Shown in pieces: positions 7,862-17,033 of a stretch of DNA of 64,000 bases. How positions within the stretch are numbered: position 1 is the stretch's first letter; the number at the start of each line of letters is the position of its first letter. The notes below the pieces were generated by a model that saw only the letters and a list, made by a program, of their open reading frames with translations, had not been told where the DNA came from and made no database searches. The position numbers and the translations under genes are program-made. Origin of the DNA: an uncultured Lachnospiraceae bacterium (GTDB lineage: Bacteria; Bacillota; Clostridia; Lachnospirales; Lachnospiraceae); contig CAMWTP010000006.1 in NCBI GenBank assembly GCA_947177165.1, positions 1 through 64,000 on the forward strand, written 5' to 3'.

Positions 7862-8512
7862 ATGAAAAACAGTAAAACAAGGAAACTCACAACAGTAGGC
7901 ATGTTATGTGCGCTTGCATACGTCGCAGTGATGGTCGGGCGCATACCGATTGTACTTTTTTTGAAGTATGATCCCAAAGATGTAATCATTGTAATCGGCG
8001 GATTCCTTTTTGGGCCGCTTACCGCATTTGCAGTGACGATGATTGTTTCTGTAGTGCAAATGGTCACGATTAGCGGAACGGGAATTTTTGGCTGTATGAT
8101 GAATATAATTTCGAGCTGCTCCTTTGCATGTACCGCCGCATGGATCTACAAAAAGAAACGGAAACTGTCCGGTGCAATGCTTGGGCTTTTCTGCGGCTGC
8201 GGATGTCAGGTTGTAATCATGATGTTTTGGAATTATCTGATTGCACCAATCTATATGGGATATCCGAGAGAAGCCGTTGTGGAATTGCTGCTTCCGGCAT
8301 TTTTACCGTTCAATCTGGTGAAGGGAGGACTGAACGCCGCGATTACAATGCTTTTATATAAACCTGTTGTCACTGTTCTGCGCCGGTCGAATCTCATTGA
8401 AACCGGTCATGATTCAGAGAAAGTGGGGATAAGGACGGGCGTTTTATTGACAGCTTTGTTCATGATCATAACTTGTGTGTTGTTGATTCTTTCTTTAAAT
8501 GATGTGATATGA
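7862..8512 (+). CDS. ribU: Riboflavin ECF transporter substrate-binding protein RibU
   Basis: This 216-aa membrane protein is the S-component of an energy-coupling-factor transporter that captures riboflavin; the shared EcfAAT module is not in the window. It opens with a short cytoplasmic lead and TTVGMLCALAYVAVMVGRIP, followed by FLKYDPKDVIIVIGGFLFGP, a signature of RibU proteins. About six hydrophobic segments follow, the last near residues 195-213. The start ATG 7862 has AGGAGGT nine bases upstream. Control by the FMN riboswitch fixes the substrate as riboflavin or a flavin precursor. Length and composition are normal. Confidence 0.92.
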   Translation: MKNSKTRKLTTVGMLCALAYVAVMVGRIPIVLFLKYDPKDVIIVIGGFLFGPLTAFAVTMIVSVVQMVTISGTGIFGCMMNIISSCSFACTAAWIYKKKRKLSGAMLGLFCGCGCQVVIMMFWNYLIAPIYMGYPREAVVELLLPAFLPFNLVKGGLNAAITMLLYKPVVTVLRRSNLIETGHDSEKVGIRTGVLLTALFMIITCVLLILSLNDVI

Positions 8513-8518
8513 TATGAG

Positions 8519-8589
8519 GCAGGAAGCAGAGCAGTTAAGGAACTGTGAAAATATATGAAGCAGGAAGCAGAGCAGTTAAGGAACTGTGA
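8519..8589 (+). repeat. Two copies of a 30-bp direct repeat, period 41
   Basis: GCAGGAAGCAGAGCAGTTAA plus ten following bases occur at 8519-8548 and again identically at 8560-8589. It lies just after ribU and before the terminator. The AAGGAACTGTGA tail reappears in that terminator at 8645. It may come from slippage duplication. Confidence 0.7.
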
Positions 8590-8644
8590 GAATACTTGTC
8601 ACAGGTTATTTCGGAACAGTTTATAAGGACAAATTGATTGATGT

Positions 8645-8698
8645 AAGGAACTGTGAAAAAAATGTGCGGATTGCGCAGGATTTTTTCATGGTTCCTTA
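8645..8698. terminator. Bidirectional terminator between ribU and the acetyltransferase
   Basis: AAGGAACTGTGAAAAAAAT pairs with ATTTTTTCATGGTTCCTT around a GC-rich loop; it has A-run and T-run arms, so it can stop transcription from both convergent genes. Confidence 0.8.
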
Positions 8699-9202
8699 TT
8701 CTGTCTGCTTCTCAAGTACCATATGACACCTTGCCCACAGTTCATTTTTGTATGAAAAAACATTCTTTGTAATACTTTCTGCAAAAAAGCCCACCTTTTC
8801 ATAGCAGTGTTTTGCAGCAGTATTCTCCTCAAACACATTTAACTGCACAAGTGACACATTCGTAATATAGAAAGCATACTGTAGCGCCAGGCGCAGCATT
8901 TCCTCGCCGCATCCGGTTCCTCTTTTTTGGTTATCAATGACAACAAATTTGAGAAATCCTGTGTTATCGTCGGTATTGACAGAGTAACAGAAGAAACCGA
9001 GCGGTTTGCCGTTGTCTTCTGTTGCCACATATGCGCTGTCTGTCCAGTCAACTGCATTTTTTTCCAGGAGTTTGTTAAGATTTTCATACGTGATGGGATA
9101 GGGTATCAGGTTGGCACACCACAGGGCGTGAATTTGTTCATTGTCAATCCATTGCGCTAAATAGCTGTAATCCTTAACTGCTATGTATGGTCTGAGTCTC
9201 AT
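8696..9202 (-). CDS. GNAT-family N-acetyltransferase
   Basis: A 168-aa GCN5-related acetyltransferase expected to move an acetyl group from acetyl-CoA to an amine. N-terminal strand MRLRPYIAVKDY, central strands GFFCYSVN and GFLKFVVID, the CoA-binding motif A region NQKRGTGCGEEMLRLAL (the usual Q/RxxGxG/A is seen as KRGTGCG), and the late ENTAAKHCYEKVGF helix. GGAGG lies before the ATG. It follows the HAD gene by 18 bases on the same strand, so the two form an operon. Substrate unknown. Confidence 0.85.
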   Translation of the reverse strand: MRLRPYIAVKDYSYLAQWIDNEQIHALWCANLIPYPITYENLNKLLEKNAVDWTDSAYVATEDNGKPLGFFCYSVNTDDNTGFLKFVVIDNQKRGTGCGEEMLRLALQYAFYITNVSLVQLNVFEENTAAKHCYEKVGFFAESITKNVFSYKNELWARCHMVLEKQTE

Positions 9203-9220
9203 GGGCTGGTTCCTCCGGTT

Positions 9221-9907
9221 TTATATGAGTGTCTGTAGTTCCCGCAGCGACTGGATCGTGTGCGTCTGCCCGTAATCCAGGGTTGTGTCCGTCCGGTTGA
9301 CGAGAACAGAGATGATCCCGAGCTGGTTTGCTCCGACAATATCTTTCTGCTCGTCCCCGACATACATCATTTCGTCCGGTGACACCTGCAGCGCTGTCAT
9401 CAGCATTTGGAATCCTGTGCTGTTTGGCTTGCGGTATCCCACATCGACCGAAGTCAGCGTGACATCGAGTAAGCCAGAGAGCGAAGCGATATCCTGCAGG
9501 GAAAATCGGTTGTCCATGCCGTAGGCAGCATCTGTCAGCACGCCGGTTTTGATTCCAGCCTGCCGCAGTGTGGACAGGGTGTCGAGCGTTTCAGGGTAGG
9601 GCTCTGCTTCTGCCTGGAAAAAGGAGTAAAAACCTGTTTTTAAAGTATCCATGTCAAGGCATAGCTGCCATTTGTCCAAAATCTCACCGAAAATCGTATC
9701 AGAGGAAACTTCGCGTTCCCGGTAATTTACCCTTGTATTATATTTTAAGAGTGTTTCAATTGCGGCAGCAGTCATCTCTTCCGACAGGGAAATGCCGCAG
9801 CTGCGGGCAGCCTGTTCCAGTGCCGGGCGGTACAGTGCGCGCCAGTTTAAGGGATTGCGGTAGTTGATGAGCGTGTGTCCCACGTCAAATCCGATTGCTT
9901 TTATCAT
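9221..9907 (-). CDS. HAD-superfamily hydrolase (phosphatase-like)
   Basis: The 228-aa protein has HAD motifs in order: motif I FDVGHTLIN with the nucleophile Asp, a four-helix cap region (~15-90), motif II LTDAAYG, motif III lysine in YRKPNS, and motif IV YVGDEQKDIVGA. In motif I the usual second Asp (DxD) is Gly (D-V-G), as in some HAD branches, so phosphatase activity is likely but not certain. The start at 9907 is preferred to the upstream in-frame ATG because GGAAG precedes it and FDVG then sits at the normal distance. First gene of the pair with the acetyltransferase. Confidence 0.82.
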   Translation of the reverse strand: MIKAIGFDVGHTLINYRNPLNWRALYRPALEQAARSCGISLSEEMTAAAIETLLKYNTRVNYREREVSSDTIFGEILDKWQLCLDMDTLKTGFYSFFQAEAEPYPETLDTLSTLRQAGIKTGVLTDAAYGMDNRFSLQDIASLSGLLDVTLTSVDVGYRKPNSTGFQMLMTALQVSPDEMMYVGDEQKDIVGANQLGIISVLVNRTDTTLDYGQTHTIQSLRELQTLI

Positions 9908-10110
9908 CTGTTCTTCCTTTCGATAAATGCCATGCGGCATCAGGTGTTCTGACTTTATGATACAGTTCTTTTTTACCATATTACAATAAAACTGATGAAA
10001 TTGCCATATGGAATGTTCATTTTACTAAACTTCAGGTTGATTTTGTTGATTAAATCTTAAACTGATATGTATTGTAAATATAATTCATGCGGTCTAAAAT
10101 GTAGTTATAC

Positions 10111-10204
10111 TCGCGCCAGCCGCAGCCGCGAAGCGGCATATTTCCTTATGCGGCTGTGTGCATAACTTTATACTGAGCGGTCAGTCTTTTCGACCGCCAG
10201 TATA
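10111..10204. repeat. 94-bp structured dispersed repeat, copy 2
   Basis: Matches 490-583 except for one base. In this copy the second stem is perfect (GCGGTC with GACCGC). Directly after it, GAAACTGTCAATAAATTACTT (10205 onward) resembles the end of the palindromic element at 40372, so repeat material is clustered here. Confidence 0.75.
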
Positions 10205-10295
10205 GAAACTGTCAATAAATTACTTACGACAAGGACTTGTCAGATGCTGGCATGGCGGATGCCCATCTGCAGCTTTGAACAGATTGGAGAATGAT

Positions 10296-12095
10296 ATGAT
10301 TGATGTAGTAAAAGTTGGAAAAAGAATTGCGTCCCTGCGGAAGGAGCGGGGATATACAGGAGAACAGCTCGCGGAGCGGCTGCAGGTGAGTCCGCAGGCC
10401 GTCTCAAAATGGGAAAACGCCAAATGTCTGCCAGAGACAGCGATTCTTCCCGCTCTGGAAGAAGTGCTTCACTGCAGTATTGACAGTCTGTTGCTGCCGA
10501 GAGAATTATTTATCCTTGAGGCAGCCTACACAGACGGGCAGACACAGATTCCAGTGACAGCGTTTGTGAATGCACTCGTCCGTGACAATACGCTGAATAT
10601 TTGTGTAAACGAGATGTTTATGGGAGTCTCTCTCGAGAGCGACCGCCTGAAAATGCTGACGGTAAAATACCAGACGTCGAAAGGAATTTATTTCTGCTAT
10701 GCACTGCAAAATGAAAACCTGATTTTAAATAAGGAAAGCACAGATCATGCAGGCGGCAAAGCATTTGAACTGCTCGGCGCGTATTATGGAAACGAAAAGG
10801 AGTATTCCTCAGTCCTGCATAAGATGGAGCACTATGAATATTTCAAGTGGGATCAGATTGCGGTGAACCACGAATCCTTTCCGAGCAATTCTGCCAGCGA
10901 CGATATGGAGTACCTGACCTTGATTTATCTGAACGGGGACGGGATTCATGCCATCAGCTGTCCGGAAAATGATGTTATTTACTATGAGAACCATCGCACA
11001 CAGCTCACGCTCAGGCAGCATTCCAAATGTATTCTGAAAAATGTCATGCGTTTGAACTGGGAGGAGGGGATGGAGTGTCCGTGGGCAGGCGCACTCTATG
11101 CGGCCCTTCAATACATGGGCGAACCGTACACATATCATCAGCTGATGGGGATGAGCGGCGCATGTTATCGGATCTGTTTTGTCGATGTATGGGATTACAG
11201 CTGCACAGACGCCCTTGTCGCGTTTGATTATGCGACACCGCTGTTTAGAGCCATCGGATACGCATTCCGCATGGCAGACCGGCTGGAGAAACAGGCGAGG
11301 AAAACAGAGCGTCTGGCAGTCATGGAGGACATTCAAATCGGCAAGCCAGTGCTGGCGATCAATCTGCGCGTTGCACCGGAGTGGGGCATCATAACAGGCT
11401 ATACCGACCAGGGGAGCCGGTTTCTGTGCCGCACATACTTTGACAAGGAAATTTTTGACAAATTGGAGCAGGAAGACTGTCCGAATATGGAGGATAGGCG
11501 GATTGTCTTTGAGGAGAACGAGGGATATCTCTTCAGTGACGCATGGCCCTTTTTAATCATACATTTCGGTGAAAAAGTTGATACACCGCCGCCGGGAGAG
11601 ATTCTGCGAACTTCGCTTGCCACACTGGCTGACTCCTTTCGGGCCGGGCAGTGCCGCGGTTATTATCAGGGAAGGGAGGCTTATGAGGCGTGGATAAAAG
11701 GGCTTTCGCAGGAAGAAGATTTCAGGCTTGAGCGCGACAGGGAAAATGTCATGAGGCGGCTGAATGTCAACGACAGTATGCTGTTCAGTCTCATGGATGC
11801 ACGGCGGGCAGCAGCTTCCTATCTGCGTGAGAGTTGTTCCCTGCTCACAGAAAAGGAGCAGGAGCATCTGGCAAAAATAGCAGAAAACGAGCAGGCGATC
11901 GCAGATATGGTTTCTGCGTTTCGGGACAAGATATGCAGACCGGCTGGCTGTGCCATTTCCTATAATACAGTAAAGACGTTTGGCGCATCGACTCCGCAGC
12001 TCCGCAGGGAGCAGATCGGTCTGCTGGAGAAGGCTCTTGTTCTGGAGGAAGAGAACTGCAGGCTCGCGGAATTGATTCTGGAAAGGATGGGTTAG
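10296..12095 (+). CDS. XRE regulator fused to a large peptidase-like (C39/BtrH-like) body
   Basis: A 599-aa protein. Residues ~4-65 are an XRE helix-turn-helix (KRIASLRKERGYTGEQLAER, SPQAVSKWENAKCLPE). ATG 10296 is chosen over 10275 because GGAG sits six bases before it. The middle (~70-240) is unrecognised. At ~250-400 the sequence ECPWAGALYAALQYMGEPYT, MGMSGACYRICF, later KPVLAINL and APEWGIITGYTDQ resembles the papain-like fold of C39 peptidases and BtrH-type proteins: an early Cys and a G-hydrophobic-G-Y strand where the second catalytic residue normally sits. A basic helical C-terminus follows. No membrane segment. It may sense or process a peptide or small ligand; DNA binding is firm, the peptidase link is inference. 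Confidence 0.7.
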   Translation: MIDVVKVGKRIASLRKERGYTGEQLAERLQVSPQAVSKWENAKCLPETAILPALEEVLHCSIDSLLLPRELFILEAAYTDGQTQIPVTAFVNALVRDNTLNICVNEMFMGVSLESDRLKMLTVKYQTSKGIYFCYALQNENLILNKESTDHAGGKAFELLGAYYGNEKEYSSVLHKMEHYEYFKWDQIAVNHESFPSNSASDDMEYLTLIYLNGDGIHAISCPENDVIYYENHRTQLTLRQHSKCILKNVMRLNWEEGMECPWAGALYAALQYMGEPYTYHQLMGMSGACYRICFVDVWDYSCTDALVAFDYATPLFRAIGYAFRMADRLEKQARKTERLAVMEDIQIGKPVLAINLRVAPEWGIITGYTDQGSRFLCRTYFDKEIFDKLEQEDCPNMEDRRIVFEENEGYLFSDAWPFLIIHFGEKVDTPPPGEILRTSLATLADSFRAGQCRGYYQGREAYEAWIKGLSQEEDFRLERDRENVMRRLNVNDSMLFSLMDARRAAASYLRESCSLLTEKEQEHLAKIAENEQAIADMVSAFRDKICRPAGCAISYNTVKTFGASTPQLRREQIGLLEKALVLEEENCRLAELILERMG

Positions 12096-12205
12096 TGGAA
12101 TGATCTTCGCGCGCAATACGATTGAGCCGTTTCAGCGGGTGTGTATGAAAGATGGGCGCATCGGATGATCTGTATAAAAGTGCAAAATAGCTGGGAGGAA
12201 GGAAT

Positions 12206-12697
12206 ATGGACGGAAAATTGAGAAACATGGCATCGGTGTACATAACAGATGCCGACAAAATGCTGCTGCTTTTCAGGCAGGGCGGCCGGGTGGTGAACGA
12301 TGTATGGGTTGGTTCTGCGGGAGGCCATTTTGAGGAGCATGAGCTGAACGATGCGAGAGCCTGTGTGCTGCGGGAGCTGGAGGAGGAGCTTGGAATCGGG
12401 GAACAGGATATTCATGATCTGTCATTGCGGTATATCACTTTGCGCAGGTCCAAGGGAGAAATCCGGCAGAACTATTATTTTTTTGCCGCGTTAAATCAAG
12501 GGGTGGACGCGAATCTTGCATCAAATGAAGGGATCAGTAAGTGGTTTGATTTTTCAGAGTTGTCATCTCTGCAAATGGCCTATACCTCCCAATTTGTGAT
12601 AGAGCACTATCTGAAAATCGGACGCGAAACGAAGGAAATCTATGTGGGGGCAGCGGACGGAGAGAAAGTGGTATTTATTTCAATACCGGAATTTTAA
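12206..12697 (+). CDS. NUDIX hydrolase
   Basis: A 163-aa protein with the Nudix box GGHFEEHELNDARACVLREL followed by EEELGI, which matches Gx5Ex7REUxEExGU and binds the metal that hydrolyses nucleoside diphosphate-linked substrates. Preceding strands (ASVYITDADKMLLLFRQGG) and later YYFFAALN and SKWFDFSEL are normal for the fold. The start has GGAGG upstream. It lies 110 bases after the XRE-fusion gene and ~125 before the AraC gene, all same strand. Substrate unknown. Confidence 0.88.
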   Translation: MDGKLRNMASVYITDADKMLLLFRQGGRVVNDVWVGSAGGHFEEHELNDARACVLRELEEELGIGEQDIHDLSLRYITLRRSKGEIRQNYYFFAALNQGVDANLASNEGISKWFDFSELSSLQMAYTSQFVIEHYLKIGRETKEIYVGAADGEKVVFISIPEF

Positions 12698-12823
12698 GCA
12701 GTGTTTTCAGTGCTTTCTATTCAGATGGAGCTGTCTGTCCTGGGACAAATCTGTGCAAACGGGGACAGGACTTTCCCGCTACAATCAGTTATAATCATGA
12801 TATACAAGGGAGGATTGAGCAAA

Positions 12824-13714
12824 GTGTCAATACAGCAGATTCAGCAGGCAATCAACTATATGGAGGAGCATATCTGTGAGGATATCAATTATGTTGACGT
12901 GGCAAGGAATGTACATATGTCAAGCTACAATTTTCACCGGACATTCAGTTTTGTCACCGGAATGACTGCCAACGAATATCTCAGAAGCAGGCGTCTCACA
13001 CTGGCAGCACAGGAGCTTCAGTCGACAGACCTGTCAGTGACGGATGCGGCATACAAGTATGGCTATGAAACTCCGGAAAGCTTTTCCAAAGCCTTTTCGC
13101 GGTTCCACGGCTCGACGCCGAGACAGGCGAAGCATAAAGGCGCGAAGCTTCACCTGTTCAATCCTCTCGTGATAAAAATCATATTGGAAGGTGGCAGTAT
13201 TATGGACTACAGAATGGAACACAGGGAACAACAGCAGTTTATTGCATTGGTGAGGGCATTTCCGAACGAGATTGTCAATGATGACAATGACCACAGCATT
13301 CCCGATTTCTGGACGGAGTGCGGTGAGAAGAACCTGATGCAGCCGATGAGGCAGCTCCGCGCGGAGGGAAAAAGGGATCTGTACGGTCTGTGCAGTCCTG
13401 CGAGGGACAGCGAGACACACTTCAATTATGGAATTGGCGTTCGTGTCGATGATGATACCGACATGGCAGGCGTGCAGCGTTTGGTCGATAACGGTTATAC
13501 CATGTGGAAGACAGAACCGGCGGACTATGCAGTATTTAAGTGCTATGGTGCTGACGGCGACTGTCTGGGCGAGACATGGAGTAAGTTTTTTAAAGAATTT
13601 GTCCCACAGACCGGATATGTGCAGACAGACGATACGGACTATGAGATTTATTTTGAGAAGGGGGAGAGCGGTCTGTTTTGCGAGCTGTGGGTTCCGGTCA
13701 GGAAGTCTGAATAA
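12824..13714 (+). CDS. AraC-family regulator with GyrI-like ligand-binding domain
   Basis: The 296-aa protein begins with two AraC helix-turn-helices (QQAINYMEEHICEDINYVDV, SSYNFHRTFSFVTGMTANEY, YGYETPESFSKAFSRFHGST, PRQAKH). From ~125 it has the GyrI/BmrR-type effector domain (FWTECGEKNLMQPM, FNYGIGVRVDDDTD, DYAVFKCYGADGD, WSKFFKEFVPQTGY, YEIYFEKG). Regulators of this build respond to small hydrophobic or cationic compounds. GTG 12824 is chosen because GGGAGG lies about ten bases upstream; the longer frame has no binding site. The target operon is unknown. Confidence 0.85.
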   Translation: MSIQQIQQAINYMEEHICEDINYVDVARNVHMSSYNFHRTFSFVTGMTANEYLRSRRLTLAAQELQSTDLSVTDAAYKYGYETPESFSKAFSRFHGSTPRQAKHKGAKLHLFNPLVIKIILEGGSIMDYRMEHREQQQFIALVRAFPNEIVNDDNDHSIPDFWTECGEKNLMQPMRQLRAEGKRDLYGLCSPARDSETHFNYGIGVRVDDDTDMAGVQRLVDNGYTMWKTEPADYAVFKCYGADGDCLGETWSKFFKEFVPQTGYVQTDDTDYEIYFEKGESGLFCELWVPVRKSE

Positions 13715-13768
13715 ACAGGATCGCATAAACTTATTGTCTTGCAGAAATGGTTTCCTGTGATTGTTTCT

Positions 13769-13806
13769 CTGAGGAACTGTAGGGGCAGTTCTTTACAGTT
13801 CCTCAG
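13769..13806 (+). terminator. Hairpin after the AraC gene
   Basis: CTGAGGAACTGTA (13769-13781) pairs perfectly with TACAGTTCCTCAG (13794-13806). There is no long T-run, but the position, 55 bases after the stop, fits a terminator. Confidence 0.55.
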
Positions 13807-14191
13807 AATCAGGTATATGATTCACTTGTCATACACCAGATCAGAACAGCCGGCGGGACTGCCAGTAAACTTTTCATAAATTCATATCCCACAAACATGG
13901 AATGCGTAAAGAAGTAGAACGGTTATTACGGCCGCACAGGAAACGAAATCAAAAGATCAAAAAGGCGTATGAGAGACAATTCAAACGTCTTTTTTTGTTG
14001 TCTATTTGTTGTCATTTCATGATTATAATAAGGAAAATGTAACTGTTGGGAGCGTATTTGGAAAATGTTTTCTGTGGATAGGCGTCACGGTTTTGAGTAA
14101 TTCGTGCCAAATAAAACGCATAGACAGCAAAAGATTTTTCATACGCTGTTTACAGTTTCCGAAAGAGTGATAAAGAAATGGAGGGTTTGAC
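13807..14191. other. Intergenic region before the ABC/two-component operon
   Basis: Contains a short lysine/arginine-rich frame without a binding site (EVERLLRPHRKRNQKIKKAY, around 13905-14000), a T-rich stretch, and a TATAAT near 14024 that may be part of the operon promoter. No gene is recognised. Confidence 0.3.
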
Positions 14192-15259
14192 ATGAAGGCA
14201 ATTGTCAGGTGGGAAATCAGGAAGTATCTGCGCAATCCCGTTTACTGGATTGGGCTGGCGCTCATGGCGCTGGGTATCTATCAGCAGGTAGGTCCCTATC
14301 TGGGGATTCACTATTTTACAGAACAGGACATAGAAGCAGCCGCGGAGATTCCGATTGCAGACAGTGACATTATGGAGGGGGTGATACCGGCAGCCGATGA
14401 GAATCAGCGCAGGGAAGCCTGGGAAGCGTACCTGCAGACGATTTTTCAGACTGCGTACGGCATGACAGAGGAGGAGACGCAGGCGCTCGTCGGGGAAATG
14501 AAAGAGATGGACATTGCGGAGATGGTTGACTATCTCGAGGAAAAATATGCGTATCTCGGCGCGAGGCGGGAGTATGAATTTATCACAAGATACCGCAGGG
14601 GAACCGCGGAGGAGGTAAATGCATACCTGGACAGGAAACTGCAGGACAACAGTTTTTCCTGGTATTTTTCCAGAAAATATGCCGATTTTGCCAGCCTGTT
14701 CCTGTTGTTTTTTGCAGTGGTTCTGCTGTCGGTCCTGTTTTTGCAGGATACCAGGAAAAATACGTATGAGCTGCTGCACACAAAGCCGGTTCCGGCTATG
14801 GAATATGTGCTCGGCAAGGCTGCGGGAGGGTTCTTGATTTGCTTTATGGCGCTCATGGCGCTGAACTTGGTTTTTTATGGATTGTGTCTTGCCGGGACGA
14901 GGGAAGCGGGATTCGAGGTGCATTTGTATGATTTTCTGGCATCGACAGCAGTCTATATTCTGCCAAATATACTGATGGTTGTGTGCGTGTACGAACTGAC
15001 AGCGCTATTGTTTCAGAATCCGCTTCCGGCAGTGCCGGTTCTGTTCCTGTATATTATCTATTCCAACATGGGCTCGAGAAATGCGGAGGGGGTGTACGGT
15101 TATTATGGCAGACCGTTGGCAGTCATGGTGCGGTTTCCGGGGGAATTTTTTGAGATTACACCGCCGCCGATGGTCGTGCTCAACCAGCTGTTTCTGCTGG
15201 TGGCATCTGCGGGCATTTTAGCACTGTCGGTGTGGGTCTGGAAGAGAAGACGGCTATAG
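14192..15259 (+). CDS. ABC-2 type transporter permease
   Basis: A 355-aa integral membrane protein. One hydrophobic segment near the N-terminus (YWIGLALMALGIYQQVG) is followed by a ~150-residue extracytoplasmic helical domain. A cluster of about five membrane segments comes after ~170 (FASLFLLFFAVVLLSVLFLQ, GGFLICFMALMALNLVFYG, TAVYILPNILMVVCVYEL, AVPVLFLYIIYS, LFLLVASAGILALSVWVW). QDTRKNTYELLHTKPV is the typical cytoplasmic loop of ABC-2 permeases. GGAGG precedes the ATG. It starts a five-gene unit (permease, permease, ATPase, regulator, kinase). Cargo unknown. Confidence 0.82.
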   Translation: MKAIVRWEIRKYLRNPVYWIGLALMALGIYQQVGPYLGIHYFTEQDIEAAAEIPIADSDIMEGVIPAADENQRREAWEAYLQTIFQTAYGMTEEETQALVGEMKEMDIAEMVDYLEEKYAYLGARREYEFITRYRRGTAEEVNAYLDRKLQDNSFSWYFSRKYADFASLFLLFFAVVLLSVLFLQDTRKNTYELLHTKPVPAMEYVLGKAAGGFLICFMALMALNLVFYGLCLAGTREAGFEVHLYDFLASTAVYILPNILMVVCVYELTALLFQNPLPAVPVLFLYIIYSNMGSRNAEGVYGYYGRPLAVMVRFPGEFFEITPPPMVVLNQLFLLVASAGILALSVWVWKRRRL

Positions 15260-15283
15260 AATCAGAAATAGGGGGTTTTTCAT

Positions 15284-15964
15284 ATGGAAAAAGAGATTAA
15301 GATCAGCCTGCCATTGTACAAGATTGCGTACTCGCTATGCTTCGTACTGGGACTGAGTCTGGTGCGCGGAACGGCGTACACCTGTGAAATCGGAATTGCG
15401 CTGGAAGCGCCTATGGCGATTCTGGCGGCCGTTTTCCTGTCGGATACTTATGTGCAGGAGATTGCAGGAAAACGGTGGGAGGTTTATTATTTGTATCCCT
15501 TGCGGAAGAGAGTTCTTTCCATAATAAAACGGATTGGTGTTCAGGAGTGCTATCTGCTGATGCTGTCCATTGTAGGTTACGCATGCTTCTGGATCTTTCA
15601 GAAACCAGCGGGAAGCGATATCGCCCAGGGAGTGGGCAGCGATCAGTATCTGTTCTGGGTTTATGTTATGGCGGCTGCGGTTACAATAAATTTCTGGGGG
15701 ATTTTGTCCAACACGATTGCGAGTCTGTCCGGCAGTATGTGGGCAGGTGTGGGCGGCAGTCTCCTGTTGTGGATTTGTACAAATTCCCAAATGGGAGATC
15801 GGATATTGGGGGATTTTAATGTGTTTTCCTACACGTTTCGCAGTCTGGACAAATTTGGAAACAGTGCAGATTTTGGCTGGTTATATGGAAAAGCAGTGTG
15901 CATCGTTCTGATGGCGCTGATGTTGGCGCCACTGCCGAAAATATTAACCATGAAAATGAAATAG
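15284..15964 (+). CDS. Second ABC-2 type permease subunit
   Basis: A 226-aa membrane protein beginning 24 bases after the first permease, with a GGGGG-type binding site. About six hydrophobic segments are visible (IAYSLCFVLGLSLVRG, APMAILAAVFLSDTY, CYLLMLSIVGYACFWIF, YLFWVYVMAAAVTINFW, MWAGVGGSLLLWICTN, AVCIVLMALMLAPLPK). The loop YPLRKRVLSIIKRIGVQE parallels the Q-loop-facing segment of ABC-2 permeases. It probably pairs with the first permease and the ATPase. Confidence 0.8.
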   Translation: MEKEIKISLPLYKIAYSLCFVLGLSLVRGTAYTCEIGIALEAPMAILAAVFLSDTYVQEIAGKRWEVYYLYPLRKRVLSIIKRIGVQECYLLMLSIVGYACFWIFQKPAGSDIAQGVGSDQYLFWVYVMAAAVTINFWGILSNTIASLSGSMWAGVGGSLLLWICTNSQMGDRILGDFNVFSYTFRSLDKFGNSADFGWLYGKAVCIVLMALMLAPLPKILTMKMK

Positions 15965-16103
15965 AATCAGTTGTTCTGGGTTTTGAACACGGTATTGTAA
16001 CAGTTCCGAAAGGGATTCTGGACTGAGAATAAACAAAAAGCGACTGATAGATAAGATGCTGAAAAAATATTGTATGTATGGTAAAATAGGGAGGAGACGA
16101 ATC

Positions 16104-17012
16104 ATGAGTATTTGTTTGAACAATGTCAGTATGACGTTTCAAAATAATGTAACAGCAGTTGACCATGTAAATCTGGAAATACCGGGTGGCATTTTCGGAC
16201 TGCTCGGAGAAAACGGCGCAGGCAAGACGACTTTGATGCGCATACTGACTACAGTATACAGACCGACTGACGGGACAGTGTCCCTGGACGGAATGCTGTA
16301 CAGTGAGGGAAACTATGGGAAAATACAGCAGCGAATCGGTTATCTGCCGCAGGAAATTGACTTATATCCCAATCTGACGGTGAATGAGTGTCTGGAATAT
16401 ATGGGAGAGCTTGCGGGGATTTCAAGGGCAGTGTGCAGAGAGCGGATTTCCTATTATCTGGAAAAGACGAGTCTGACCGCACACCGGAAGAAGAAAATGC
16501 GGCAGCTTTCGGGTGGGATGAAGCGGCGGGTCGGTCTGATTCAGGCGCTTTTAAATGACCCGCAGTTTTTGATTATTGACGAACCGACAACGGGGCTGGA
16601 CCCGGAGGAGCGCATCCGCATCCGCAATCTTCTGGTCGATTTCTCGGAAAACAGGACGGTGCTGTTTTCAACACATGTGGTGGAAGATCTGGCGGCGACC
16701 TGCAGCCGGCTTGCTGTCATGAAAAAAGGGCGTTTTCTGTATTCCGGCGGTGTCAGGGAACTGCTTGCGGAGGCAGCAGGGCATGTGTGGCTGTGCAGAA
16801 CTGACGATGATGTGCGTGCGAGAGAACTGGAGCGGCAGTACATTGTCTCCTCCAAACAGTATGTGGAGGGCGGTGTGCAGATGCGGCTGATCTGCCCGAA
16901 AAAGCCTGATGTGGCATGCGTTCCCTGCGAGGTGACTTTGGAGGACGCATACATTTATATTTCCAATAAAAGTGTGAAGAGGTTTTCTAAGCGGCCAAAA
17001 GACGCCCGCTAA
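16104..17012 (+). CDS. ABC transporter ATP-binding protein
   Basis: A 302-aa ABC ATPase with Walker A GLLGENGAGKTTLMR, Q-loop GYLPQEIDLYP, signature LSGGMKRRVGL, Walker B FLIIDEPTTGLDP and the H-loop FSTHVVEDL. It powers the two permeases encoded just upstream. ATG 16104 is preferred over 16056 because GGGAGGAG lies before it. The ~60 residues after the ATPase core may contact the permeases. Such ATPase/two-permease units next to a sensor kinase often remove antimicrobial peptides; that role is inferred. Confidence 0.93.
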   Translation: MSICLNNVSMTFQNNVTAVDHVNLEIPGGIFGLLGENGAGKTTLMRILTTVYRPTDGTVSLDGMLYSEGNYGKIQQRIGYLPQEIDLYPNLTVNECLEYMGELAGISRAVCRERISYYLEKTSLTAHRKKKMRQLSGGMKRRVGLIQALLNDPQFLIIDEPTTGLDPEERIRIRNLLVDFSENRTVLFSTHVVEDLAATCSRLAVMKKGRFLYSGGVRELLAEAAGHVWLCRTDDDVRARELERQYIVSSKQYVEGGVQMRLICPKKPDVACVPCEVTLEDAYIYISNKSVKRFSKRPKDAR

Positions 17013-17033
17013 GAAAATCTAAAGCTTCACACC

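Noticed and set aside
11553..12258. Overlapping minus-strand frames opposite the XRE fusion and NUDIX genes
   Set aside because: Low-complexity shadow composition, no binding sites, fully inside convincing plus-strand genes.
14150..14923. Long minus-strand frame (257 codons) opposite the ABC permease gene
   Set aside because: It lies antisense to a clear membrane protein with good binding site and operon context; its translation is His/Arg/Pro-rich shadow sequence.
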